Notes under the pieces: generated by a model | The model's input: only the letters and a program-made list of their open reading frames with translations | Told to the model about the DNA's origin: nothing | The model's database searches: none | Part shown: piece by piece, positions 45,885 to 54,440 of the stretch | Position numbering within the stretch: position 1 is the stretch's first letter | How the letters are laid out: the number at the start of each line of letters is the position of its first letter | Assembly: GCF_900100885.1 (NCBI RefSeq) | Contig: NZ_LT629692.1 | Span: forward strand, 3,604,571-3,668,570 | Length of the DNA: 64,000 bases | From: Microbacterium pygmaeum | GTDB lineage: Bacteria > Actinomycetota > Actinomycetes > Actinomycetales > Microbacteriaceae | Direction: 5' to 3' | Translations under genes and position numbers: made by a program

Positions 45885-47600
45885 ATGACGGATTCCCCCA
45901 CCGGCGTTTCAGCCCTGCAGCGCACCGCCGCCGACTTCGGCGACGAGCGCGGGATCACCTACTACAGCTCTCCGGAGACCACCGAGTTCCGCGGTTACAC
46001 GGCACTCGACCGGCGGGCGCGGACGATCGCTCAGGCGTTGACGGCTGAGGGCATCGTGCCCGGCGACCGGGCGGTCATCGCCCTCAGCCCGGGACTCGCG
46101 TGGGCCGATGCGCTGTACGGCATCCTGTACGCGGGGGCCGCCTTCGTCCCGACCCCGATCGCCGGGTACGGCACCGGTGCGGCGCTGGCCGAGCGCATCG
46201 GCGCGATCACGCGCGCAGCCGAGTCATCGGTCGTGATCACGGATGCCGCGGTGCTGGCCGCCCTCGGCGAGGAGGCCGCTTCGCTCGGCGCGCCCATCGT
46301 CGTGCTGGAAGACCTGGTCGCCGCGGGCGACCCCGACGCCTGGACCGAGCCGGCGATCGACGGCGACTCGATGGCGTGGCTGTTCTACACGTCCGGCTCG
46401 ACCGGCGAGCCCAAGGGCGTCATCGGCACCCACCGCGGCCTGATCGCCACGGCCGAGGCATCCATCGAGCTCATCGGCGCCGAACCCGGCTACGTGGTCG
46501 CCGGCTGGCTGCCCCTGCATCACGCCATGGGCTTGCTCCTGCAGGTCATCGTGCCGGTCACCAATGGCGGATCGGCCTTCCTGTCCACCACCGAGCAGTT
46601 CCAGCGCCGCCCGATCTCGTGGCTGCAGCTCATCAGCCGTCACCGTGCCGACGTCAGCGTCGCGGGCAACTTCGCCTTCGCCCTGTGCACCCAGTTCGCC
46701 ACCGACGAGCAGATCGCCGACCTCGACCTGTCCAACCTGAAGGTGCTGGTCTCGGGCAGCGAGCCGGTGCGCCCCGAGACGGTCACCGCATTCGTCGAGC
46801 GCTTCGCCCCCGCCGGGCTCGACCCCGACACGATCGCCCCCGCGCTGGGCATGACCGAGGCGATGCTGATCTCGGCCAAGCCGCTGCACACGCCGTACGT
46901 GATCACCCAGGCCGACACCGCTGCGCTCGAGCGCGGCGAGCTCGAACTGGCCGGCGAGGGCCCGTCGACCGAGCTCGTCTCGTGCGGACACTGGACCGAC
47001 CAGACCTCAGTCAGAATCGTCGACCCCGACACGCTCGAGCCGGTCGCCGACGGGCAGGTCGGCGAGATCTGGATCGCCTCGCCGATGATGTCCCCCGGGT
47101 ACTTCCGACGACCCGACGCGACCGCCGAATCGTTCGGCCACTCGCTGCCCGGCGACGACCGCTCCTACCTCCGCTCCGGCGACCTCGGGGTGGTCCTGGA
47201 CCGCGAGCTCTATGTCACCGGCCGCCTCAAAGAGGTCATCATCCTGCGCGGCCGCAACATCTACCCGCAGGACATCGAGGCGGCCGCGCGGCTGGTCTCG
47301 CCCGCGGTGGGCGTCGGAGCCGCGTTCGAGATCGAGGGCCACAGTGCGCCGGTCGCGCTCGTCCTCGAGGTGAACGCCGAGGCGCTGGCCGAGTCCGGAG
47401 AGGATCTCCAGTCCCTCAGCAGCCGCGTGGCCGACACCGTCACCGCGAAGTTCTCGCTGCCCGGTGTGATCGTCCTCCCCGTCGCCGAAGGGGACGTCCC
47501 CCGCACCGCCACCGGCAAGGTCCGTCGCCGCCCGGCCCGCGCCCAGTTCGACGCCGGCACGCTCGAGATCCTCGACGACGTCGCCGCTCCCGCTTCCTGA
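45885..47600 (+). CDS. FAAL-like acyl-AMP ligase 3
   Basis: 571 aa, ribosome site AGAAGGA. TSGSTGEPKG near residue 170, TGRLKEVIILRGRNIYPQDIE and TATGKVRRRP near the end. The most divergent of the three in the middle (ALGMTEAMLISAKPL and a short loop after it), yet complete. It is followed after 41 bp by the acyl carrier protein, so this copy is closest to the presumed acceptor of all three enzymes. Confidence 0.85.
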   Translation: MTDSPTGVSALQRTAADFGDERGITYYSSPETTEFRGYTALDRRARTIAQALTAEGIVPGDRAVIALSPGLAWADALYGILYAGAAFVPTPIAGYGTGAALAERIGAITRAAESSVVITDAAVLAALGEEAASLGAPIVVLEDLVAAGDPDAWTEPAIDGDSMAWLFYTSGSTGEPKGVIGTHRGLIATAEASIELIGAEPGYVVAGWLPLHHAMGLLLQVIVPVTNGGSAFLSTTEQFQRRPISWLQLISRHRADVSVAGNFAFALCTQFATDEQIADLDLSNLKVLVSGSEPVRPETVTAFVERFAPAGLDPDTIAPALGMTEAMLISAKPLHTPYVITQADTAALERGELELAGEGPSTELVSCGHWTDQTSVRIVDPDTLEPVADGQVGEIWIASPMMSPGYFRRPDATAESFGHSLPGDDRSYLRSGDLGVVLDRELYVTGRLKEVIILRGRNIYPQDIEAAARLVSPAVGVGAAFEIEGHSAPVALVLEVNAEALAESGEDLQSLSSRVADTVTAKFSLPGVIVLPVAEGDVPRTATGKVRRRPARAQFDAGTLEILDDVAAPAS

Positions 47601-47641
47601 TCCGCACACCGACAACCACCCACCACCACAAGGAGGACGCC

Positions 47642-47923
47642 ATGTCCGAAAGCATCACCTCGGAGTCCGCAGCCGCCGTGTCGGAGTCCCCCGTCGCGCT
47701 CTGGCTGATCGACCGGATCCGCTTCTACGACCAGGTCGACGCCGAGACCATCACGCTCGACGCACCGCTGACCGACCTGGGCCTGGACTCGATCTACGTC
47801 CTGACGCTCTGCGGCGACATCGAGGACACCTACGGCCTCGCGATCGATCCGACGTTCTTCGCGGACTACGCGACCCTGGGCGAGCTCGCCGACGGCCTGA
47901 GCGCGCGCATCGACGGCAAGTGA
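47642..47923 (+). CDS. acyl carrier protein
   Basis: 93 aa, very strong ribosome site AAGGAGG. LTDLGLDSIYVLTLCGDIE contains the phosphopantetheine attachment serine (Ser50) in the DSx motif; TLGELADGL closes the four-helix fold. A Ser/Glu-rich N-terminal tail of about 15 residues is extra. It is not the housekeeping fatty-acid ACP by context: it lies between three FAALs and its own phosphopantetheinyl transferase, with no ketosynthase nearby. The long reading upstream in this frame is a shadow of ligase 3. Confidence 0.92.
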   Translation: MSESITSESAAAVSESPVALWLIDRIRFYDQVDAETITLDAPLTDLGLDSIYVLTLCGDIEDTYGLAIDPTFFADYATLGELADGLSARIDGK

Positions 47924-48564
47924 CGCTCCTGCACGACGCGCAGCCCGGCGTGACGGCGACCGACGGTCGCTGGCACGCCGGGCCTGCTGTCGTGCACTGG
48001 CGTTTCGGCACCATCGGCGCGTCGGATGACGCATCCGCGCTCGGCCGGAGGTGGCTGGAGGATCTGGTCGGCAGCGCCGACCTCTTCCCCTGGCGGGGCC
48101 TGCGCAGTGCGGGCCCGTGGCGCAAGCCGCTGCTGGTCGGCGCGCCGGAGGCCGACGCGAGCATCTCGCACAGTGGTCGCTTCCTGCTGGCGGCCGTCAC
48201 CGTCGGCGCCGCCGTCGGCGTCGACATCGAAGCGGCGCCGTTCACCGCGTTCGACTCCCCGGCGCTCCAGCGCCGCATGTGCTCCCCGGCCGAACTCGAA
48301 CGCGCCGCCGCCCTGGAGCCAGACGACCGACGCCGTTGGCTTGCGAGCGTCTGGACGGCCAAAGAAGCCGTGACCAAGGCATCCGGCCATGGCATGGCCA
48401 CCGACTTCCGCACCCTTTCCGCAGACGCCGCCCTTCCCGATGCGGAAGCGGATGCCGCGGCCCACCTCGCTCTGCTCGATCACGGCACCCCCGTGGTCGT
48501 GCGCCTGATCATCGAGCACTCCGCGACGCCCGTCGACGCGGAGCTTGCTCCCCTCTCCGCCTAG
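47920..48564 (+). CDS. 4'-phosphopantetheinyl transferase (Sfp type)
   Basis: 214 aa from GTG 47920, which overlaps the ACP stop. SISHSG (81-86), VGVDIEAAP with the Mg-binding Asp/Glu (102/104) and WTAKEAVTKASG (145-156) are the three family motifs. It converts apo-ACP to holo-ACP using coenzyme A. Its overlap with the ACP gene indicates a dedicated pair. Confidence 0.92.
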   Translation: MTLLHDAQPGVTATDGRWHAGPAVVHWRFGTIGASDDASALGRRWLEDLVGSADLFPWRGLRSAGPWRKPLLVGAPEADASISHSGRFLLAAVTVGAAVGVDIEAAPFTAFDSPALQRRMCSPAELERAAALEPDDRRRWLASVWTAKEAVTKASGHGMATDFRTLSADAALPDAEADAAAHLALLDHGTPVVVRLIIEHSATPVDAELAPLSA

Positions 48565-48574
48565 AAAGAACCCG

Positions 48575-49909
48575 ATGGCCACCACCGACAGCGCTGCCCG
48601 AGTCGACCAATCGACCTCCCCTGCACCCCGCGGCCCGTACGCGGAGTTCATGCAGATCTGGGAGGAGGGCTACGTCTCCAACCACATCTCCGCCCGGGTC
48701 ATGCAGCTTCCCGGTCTGTTCATCACCGACGGCAACGGACTGCGCCTGCCGGACGGCGCGATCGACCGTGCGAAGATCCGCGAATACATCGTCGCCACGA
48801 TGGGCAGCCACGCCACGTTCCGCGTGCGCCTGCAGCGATCCTTCCTCGGGCTGTCGTCCCCGGCCTGGGTGCCCGATGAGAAGTTCGACATCGACCGGCA
48901 CATCATCTTCGCCGACCGGGCCGTCGACTTCGCCACCGCCGATCTGCGGGCGCTCTCGGGCGACGAAGACCCGGTCTTCTCGCTCAAGCACCCGCTCTGG
49001 CGTGTGCGGATCACCCCGCTGACCGACGGCAGGGTCGCCATCGGCATCATGATCCACCACGCATCCACCGACGGACTGTCGGGCATGAAGCTGTTCTCCT
49101 CGATCAGCCAGGGCGGTCCCGACGAGGAGATTCCCGCGCCCACCGACCCGTTCGCCGGCCGGCGGGCGGCGAAGGCGTGGGAGCTGCCGTTCCTCGCGCT
49201 CTCGCAGTGGTGGGCGCGTCAGGGCTCCATCGGCGCGGCATGGAAGACGTACTGGACGAAGCCGCTGCTGCGCCGCATCCGCCGGGTGGCCGCTCGCATC
49301 ACGCTCCCGCTGCGGTTCGGCCGCGGCGGCGCGGCCGCCCTGCGCGCCGCTCTGCCCCCACGGCATTCCGCCTACCGGATCACCGACGCGGCGCTCGTCG
49401 GCCGTCGGGCGCGCGAGCTCGGCGGCACCCTCAGCGACCTGCAGGTCTCGGCGATGATCGGCGCGTGGCCCGGCGCGGAACGAGTGGTGAGTCTCCGGTT
49501 CCCGGTGTCGTTCCACTCGGCAAATGAGCCGCACATCCGCAACAACGTCCGCGATATGGAGGTCTACGGCGACGCCGACGCCGATCTCGCCGCGACCATG
49601 ACGCTCGTGCACCGGCAGGTGGTGGAGCGCGACGACTCCAAGCCCCCCGTGCCCGTCCCGGGCTTCAAGATCGGCTACAGCACCCTGCTCCCCTGGGTCT
49701 CGCGTCCGCGCTACTTCTGCGGGGCGGAGATGCTTGAAGTGGCGCCGTTCCCGGCCAGTCTCGGCGGCGACTCGCTGGCCGTGGCCGGCATCATGTACCG
49801 CGGCAAGCTCTTCGTCGGCGGCAACATGCCCGCCTCGCTCGACGTCGAGGCGACCATCGGGCGCGTCTACGAGCTGATGAGCGGTCAGCCCGACCCCGGC
49901 CGGTCGTGA
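48575..49909 (+). CDS. HHxxxDG acyltransferase (condensation/WS-DGAT/PapA superfamily)
   Basis: 444 aa from ATG 48575. Starts [14 protein letters not shown], then RLQRSFLGLSSPAWVPDE and the active site IHHASTDG (His161-162, Asp166). Residues along the whole length resemble the C-terminal half of the fusion protein at 40.0 kb, including SLRFPVSFH and NNVRDMEVYG. PapA-type relatives in mycobacteria transfer acyl chains from carrier proteins to sugar hydroxyls. Expected role here: second acylation step on the glycan. GTGA overlap with the GT2 that follows. Confidence 0.85.
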   Translation: MATTDSAARVDQSTSPAPRGPYAEFMQIWEEGYVSNHISARVMQLPGLFITDGNGLRLPDGAIDRAKIREYIVATMGSHATFRVRLQRSFLGLSSPAWVPDEKFDIDRHIIFADRAVDFATADLRALSGDEDPVFSLKHPLWRVRITPLTDGRVAIGIMIHHASTDGLSGMKLFSSISQGGPDEEIPAPTDPFAGRRAAKAWELPFLALSQWWARQGSIGAAWKTYWTKPLLRRIRRVAARITLPLRFGRGGAAALRAALPPRHSAYRITDAALVGRRARELGGTLSDLQVSAMIGAWPGAERVVSLRFPVSFHSANEPHIRNNVRDMEVYGDADADLAATMTLVHRQVVERDDSKPPVPVPGFKIGYSTLLPWVSRPRYFCGAEMLEVAPFPASLGGDSLAVAGIMYRGKLFVGGNMPASLDVEATIGRVYELMSGQPDPGRS

Positions 49910-50859
49910 GCGTCGAGACACGCCGGACACTGACCGTCGTCATCCCGTCGTATCGGCGGCTGGACCGGCTGAACGACATCGCGGATCGCTATCTCGACCA
50001 GGGCGCCGACGAGGTGGTGATCGTGCTCGACGGCCCGCACCCGGGTTGGGAGTCGGCGCTGCCCGAGCGCGAGGGCGTCCTCGTGCGCGAACTCCCCGAG
50101 AATCGCGGACTCGCCCTCGCGCGCATCGCGGGGCTGGAGGCGAGTTCCGGCGAGATCGTCCTCGCGGTCGATGACGACGTCGAACCCGGCCCTGGCCTGG
50201 TCGATCGGCACCGACGGTTCCACACCGGCGGCGACACGGTGCTGCAGGGCTATATGCCGGTGACGGTCCCGCGACCGCGCGGACGCGATCAGGCCCCCAC
50301 GTACCTCTACGCCCGCGACTACGAAACGCAGGTCGACGGCTGGCGGCGCGGCGACTCCAGCACGATCCTGAACTCCCTGTGGGGTGGCAACGTCAGCCTT
50401 CCGCGTGACCTCTATCTGCGTGCCGAGCAGGTCAAACCCTCCGAGCGCCTCGAGTACAACGAGGACCTCGATCTCGGCATCCGTCTGCTCCGCCTCGACG
50501 CGACCGCCTCGTTCGACGAGCAGGCGCGCTCGTCGCACCACCACTCCCGCGGTCTGGACGCCTATCTGCGCGAGTGCTTCGCCCGCGGCGGAGCCGTCGC
50601 CGACCTCGAGAAGCGCTGGGGCGAGCGGCCGGCGCAGCTGACGCCGACGGTCACCATCCCCGCCGGGTACAACCCGGTGCTGGGGTGGGTGCAGCGCCGT
50701 ATCGCCGCGCGCGATAGCGACGGGTTGGTGCAATCCGCCGTCATCGTGGTCTACCGGCTGTCGGGGATCATGCAGAATTGGCGGTTGCAGGATGCTTCGG
50801 CGCGTCTGCTGCGTCGCGCCCTGATCATGCGCGGCTATCGGCTCGCGCGCCGGGCGTGA
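49906..50859 (+). CDS. glycosyltransferase family 2
   Basis: 317 aa from GTG 49906, overlapping the acyltransferase stop. TVVIPSYRRLDRLNDI, VLAVDDDVEPGPGL (DxD) and YNEDLDLGIRLL are the GT2 landmarks. SLWGGNVSLPRDLY resembles the acceptor loop of GT2 enzymes. Last gene of the acyl-glycan operon before ugd copy 2, 58 bp away. Confidence 0.9.
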   Translation: MSVETRRTLTVVIPSYRRLDRLNDIADRYLDQGADEVVIVLDGPHPGWESALPEREGVLVRELPENRGLALARIAGLEASSGEIVLAVDDDVEPGPGLVDRHRRFHTGGDTVLQGYMPVTVPRPRGRDQAPTYLYARDYETQVDGWRRGDSSTILNSLWGGNVSLPRDLYLRAEQVKPSERLEYNEDLDLGIRLLRLDATASFDEQARSSHHHSRGLDAYLRECFARGGAVADLEKRWGERPAQLTPTVTIPAGYNPVLGWVQRRIAARDSDGLVQSAVIVVYRLSGIMQNWRLQDASARLLRRALIMRGYRLARRA

Positions 50860-50917
50860 ACTTTCGCGAAACATCGATCTGCTAGAGATGACCGGGACTC
50901 CCGGGAGGAAAAACTAC

Positions 50918-52228
50918 ATGCGTTTGTCTGTTGTTGGTTGTGGGTATTTGGGTGCGGTGCATGCGGCTGCGATGGCTTCGATTGGTCATGAGGTTGTCGG
51001 GATTGATGTTGATGCGGTGAAGGTGGCTGCGTTGGCGGAGGGTCGTGCGCCGTTCTTCGAGCCTGGGTTGGGGGAGATCCTGTCGGAGGGGATCGCGTCT
51101 GGCCGGTTGTCGTTCACGACCGATATGGCTGCTGCGAAGGGCGCGGCCGTGCATTTCGTGGGGGTGGGGACCCCGCAGCAGAAAGACGGGTACGCCGCCG
51201 ACCTGACGTATGTGCACGCGGCGGTCGATGCGCTGGTCCCGTTCCTGTCGCCGGGTGATGTGGTCGCGGGCAAATCGACGGTCCCGGTGGGGACCGCGGC
51301 GGATTTGACCCCCCGGGTGGCGGCGACGGGTGCGACGTTGGTGTGGAACCCGGAGTTCCTGCGGGAGGGGTGGGCGGTGCAAGACACCATCGACCCGGAC
51401 CGGCTCGTGGTCGGCGTGCCCGCGGGCGACGAGGGTGCGCGGGCGGCGGACATCCTGCGGGATGTGTATCACCCGGCGGTGGGGAAGGGGACCCCGTTCC
51501 TGGTCACCGATCTGGCCACCGCGGAACTGGTCAAAGTCGCCGCCAACGCGTTCCTGGCCACGAAGATCTCGTTCATCAACGCGATGGCCGAGATCGCTGA
51601 AGTCACCGGCGCTGATGTCACCCAGCTCGCCGACGCGATCGGCCACGACGCCCGCATCGGCCGCCGGTTCCTGGGCGCCGGGATCGGGTTCGGCGGCGGG
51701 TGCCTGCCCAAAGACATCCGTGCGTTCTCCGCCCGCGCCGAAGAACTCGGCCGTGGCGAGTCCGTCGCGTTCCTCCGCGAGATCGACGCGATCAACATGC
51801 GCCGCCGCGACCGTGCCGTGGACCTCGTCGTCCAGTCCCTGGGCGGCACCGTCTACGGCAAACGCGTCGCCGTCCTCGGCGCCGCGTTCAAACCCCACTC
51901 CGACGACATCCGCGACTCCCCCGCCCTCGATGTCGCCGTCCGCCTCAAAGGCCTCGGCGCCGACGTCATCGTCACCGACCCCGAAGCGATCGACAACTCC
52001 CGCCGCATCCACCCCCAACTCGACTACACCCCCCACCGCGACGACGCCATCCGCGACGCCGAAGCAGTCGTGGTCGTCACCGAATGGGACGAATACCGCA
52101 AAGACCTCACTCCCCAACACGCCAGCACCCTCACAGCAGGGCGCATCATCATCGACGGCCGCAACTGCCTCGACGCCACCGCCTGGCGAACCGCCGGCTG
52201 GACCTACCACGGCATGGGACGCCCATAA
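50918..52228 (+). CDS. ugd: UDP-glucose 6-dehydrogenase, copy 2
   Basis: 436 aa from ATG 50918, preceded by GGGAGGA. Catalytic GGGCLPKD and all other motifs as in copy 1, with two amino-acid differences near the C-terminus. Having two genes for the same enzyme is redundant unless each serves its own operon: this one has an unrelated upstream region and is followed 58 bp later by galU, giving UDP-glucose synthesis and oxidation side by side. Same odd codon use as copy 1. Confidence 0.97.
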   Translation: MRLSVVGCGYLGAVHAAAMASIGHEVVGIDVDAVKVAALAEGRAPFFEPGLGEILSEGIASGRLSFTTDMAAAKGAAVHFVGVGTPQQKDGYAADLTYVHAAVDALVPFLSPGDVVAGKSTVPVGTAADLTPRVAATGATLVWNPEFLREGWAVQDTIDPDRLVVGVPAGDEGARAADILRDVYHPAVGKGTPFLVTDLATAELVKVAANAFLATKISFINAMAEIAEVTGADVTQLADAIGHDARIGRRFLGAGIGFGGGCLPKDIRAFSARAEELGRGESVAFLREIDAINMRRRDRAVDLVVQSLGGTVYGKRVAVLGAAFKPHSDDIRDSPALDVAVRLKGLGADVIVTDPEAIDNSRRIHPQLDYTPHRDDAIRDAEAVVVVTEWDEYRKDLTPQHASTLTAGRIIIDGRNCLDATAWRTAGWTYHGMGRP

Positions 52229-52242
52229 CCCCCGCATCCGCC
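50918..52242 (+). repeat. large direct repeat, copy 2 (ugd)
   Basis: Counterpart of 19381-20705 in the same orientation, offset 31,537 bp. Matches from the ATG to 14 bp beyond the stop. Confidence 0.95.
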
Positions 52243-52286
52243 CCCACTGAAACATCCCGTTCACGTCGTCTGGATACCTTCGAACA

Positions 52287-53180
52287 ATGACTCAACCGTC
52301 CATCAAAGCCGTCATCCCCGCTGCCGGCCTCGGGACCCGGTTCCTGCCGGCCACCAAGGCGATGCCGAAGGAGATGCTCCCCGTCGTCGACAAGCCGGCG
52401 ATCCAGTACGTCGTCGAGGAGGCGGTCGCAGCCGGCATCGATGACGTCCTCGTGATCATCGGACGCAACAAGAACGCGCTCGCGAACCACTTCGACCGGG
52501 TGACCGAGCTCGAGCACACGCTCGAGCAGAAGGGCGACCACGGCAAGCTCGCGCGCGTCATGGAGGCCAGCTCCCTCGCCGACGTGCACTTCGTGCGCCA
52601 GGGCGACCCGAAAGGGCTGGGTCACGCGGTGCTCCGTGCGCGCAAGCACGTCGGCCACGAGACCTTCGCCGTGATGCTGGGGGATGACCTGATCGATGCG
52701 CGCGACCCGCTGCTGTCCCGGATGATCGAGGTCTCGCTCGCGCAGTCGGCGACGGTCGTCGCGCTGATGGAGGTCGACCCGTCGCAGATCCACCTGTACG
52801 GCTGCGCCGACGTGGATACCACCGCGGACAGCGACGTCGTCAGGATCAAGGCGCTCGTCGAGAAGCCGAAGGCCGAGGACGCCCCGAGTAACCTGGCGAT
52901 CATCGGACGCTACGTGCTCAAGCCCGAGATCTTCGACGTGCTCGAGCACACCGAGCCCGGCAAGGGTGGCGAGATCCAGCTGACCGACGCGCTGGAGGAG
53001 CTCGCCGAGGACGAAAGCATCGCGGGTCCGGTGCTCGGGGTGATCTTCTCGGGCCGCCGTTACGACACCGGCGACCGGCTGGAGTACCTGAAGTCGAGCC
53101 TGCTGCTGGCGCTCGATCGCGACGACCTCGGGCCGGCGCTGACATCCTGGCTGAAGGAACTCACTCCCACACTGGACTGA
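52287..53180 (+). CDS. galU: UTP-glucose-1-phosphate uridylyltransferase
   Basis: 297 aa. AAGLGTRFLPATKAMPKEML at the N-terminus is the nucleotide-binding signature; VDKPAIQYVVEEA and FAVMLGDDLID follow, and VEKPKAEDAPSNLAIIGRYV is the sugar-binding part. It makes UDP-glucose from UTP and glucose-1-phosphate, feeding Ugd encoded just upstream. Full length for the family. Last gene of the polysaccharide region. Confidence 0.96.
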   Translation: MTQPSIKAVIPAAGLGTRFLPATKAMPKEMLPVVDKPAIQYVVEEAVAAGIDDVLVIIGRNKNALANHFDRVTELEHTLEQKGDHGKLARVMEASSLADVHFVRQGDPKGLGHAVLRARKHVGHETFAVMLGDDLIDARDPLLSRMIEVSLAQSATVVALMEVDPSQIHLYGCADVDTTADSDVVRIKALVEKPKAEDAPSNLAIIGRYVLKPEIFDVLEHTEPGKGGEIQLTDALEELAEDESIAGPVLGVIFSGRRYDTGDRLEYLKSSLLLALDRDDLGPALTSWLKELTPTLD

Positions 53181-53313
53181 GGTCCTGTTTGTCCCCCAAA
53201 GTTCCGACATACAAGGCTCAGGCGACCGCTTAGCCTTATATCGAGGGTTCCCCCAGACCCCTCAATTTGCCCGTCGCGTGGCTCATTCGGGTTGAGCATA
53301 CACACGATGGAAG

Positions 53314-53346
53314 AGCGGCCCACGGTTCCCCAGACCGCGGGCCGCT
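53314..53346 (+). terminator. probable terminator of the galU transcript
   Basis: 8-bp stem AGCGGCCC (53314-53321) / GGGCCGCT (53339-53346), followed by TCACTTTCC. It lies 134 bp after galU and before the repeat tract. Confidence 0.55.
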
Positions 53347-53356
53347 TCACTTTCCA

Positions 53357-53610
53357 CCGCTTCTCTGCGCGCTTCTCTGCTTCTCTGTGTCTCTGCGCGT
53401 TTCTCTGCTTCTCTGTGCGGTTCTCTGCTTCTCTGCGCGGTTCTCTGCTTCTCTGTGTCTCTGCGCGCTTCTCTGCTTCTCTGTTTCTCTGCGCGCTTCT
53501 CTGCTTCTCTGTGTCTCTGCGCGTTTCTCTGCTTCTCTGCGCGCTTCTCTGCTTCTCTGTGTCTCTGCGCGTTTCTCTGCTTCTCTGCGCGCTTCTCCGC
53601 TCCTCTTCGC
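53357..53610 (+). repeat. adenine-free CTCTG-rich low-complexity tandem repeat
   Basis: About 254 nt with no A on the plus strand, built from TTCTCTGC, TTCTCTGTG and TCTCTGCGCG units in a loose higher-order pattern. Not coding by any sign. Confidence 0.9.
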
Positions 53611-53867
53611 ATTCTCAGCAAACCTGAATGCTGTTTGGTTTGCGCCCGCCGGGGGCGTCCCGTTAGCGTGAGATCAGCCCGTGTCGCGCTCGCCCCTCGC
53701 CAGCGCGAAATTGCCGCCGAACAGCCCCGAACTGTGAGGCACGGGCGAGGTCTCCTCGGCAGCCCTGTCCCCGCATCGTTGCCGAGGAGACCCACCTTCC
53801 GCGCTGCGCGGGCTGTGCCGGCCGCGGCGGGGTGCGCCTGCCGCGGCGCGCGGCGCAGCCGTGCCGC

Positions 53868-53999
53868 TGCGCGACGTTCGGCCCGGTCGTGCCGCGACGT
53901 TCGGGCCGGCCGTGCCGCGACGTTCGGGCCGGTCGTGCCGCGACGTTCGGGCCGGTCGTGCCGCGACGTTTGGGGCGGTCGTGCCGCGACGTTGGGCTG
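53868..53999 (+). repeat. 23-bp tandem repeat array, about six units
   Basis: Unit GCCGCGACGTTCGGGCCGGT plus CGT. Starts of GCCGCGA at 53891, 53914, 53937, 53960 and 53983 are exactly 23 bp apart; flanking units are degenerate. Confidence 0.85.
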
Positions 54000-54249
54000 C
54001 GGTGCGACGTTCCAGTACGTCCCAGTTCCGCGTCTGCCGTGCCCACCGCACTTCCGCCATCCCCGTCTCCGCGGCACCTCCGCCATCCCCCGTTTCCGCG
54101 GCACCGAAATGCGGTGATGCGCGAAATTGAGGAGCATCCAGGCTGTATCACTCCTCATTTCCGGCCCCGCCCTCATTTCTGGGCGCGGATGAGCTCACGG
54201 CCCCGTGTTGGGGAGCACCGAAACCGCCTCCCGCCCTCATTTCGAAGCG

Positions 54250-54440
54250 CACCAGGCGCATCCCGTCCTCACTGAGCGGTGCGCCGAGGCGCACCTCGTC
54301 CTCACTTCGGGGTGCGCCGAGGCGCACCCCGTCCTCACTGAGCGGTGCGCCGAGGCGCACCTCGTCCTCACTGAGCAGTGCGCCGAGGCGCACCCCGTCC
54401 GCATCTCCGGGCACGCCGAGGCGCGTCCCGCCCTCATCTC
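54250..54440 (+). repeat. 33-bp tandem repeat array, about five units
   Basis: Core GTGCGCCGAGGCGCAC recurs with GCGCCGA at 54281, 54314, 54347 and 54380 and a degenerate copy at 54413: strict 33-bp period. The core is itself an inverted repeat (GTGCGCC/GGCGCAC). The 11-codon period leaves frames open on both strands. Confidence 0.85.

Noticed and set aside
40043..50859. Polyketide synthase or non-ribosomal peptide cluster
   Set aside because: ACP, ligases and HHxxxDG enzymes are present, but there is no ketosynthase, acyltransferase-AT, thioesterase or multi-domain synthetase, and all neighbours are glycan genes.
53267..53671. Cysteine/leucine-rich small proteins through the CTCTG tract
   Set aside because: All three plus-strand frames give the same kind of repetitive peptide; no ribosome site; the tract is a simple repeat.
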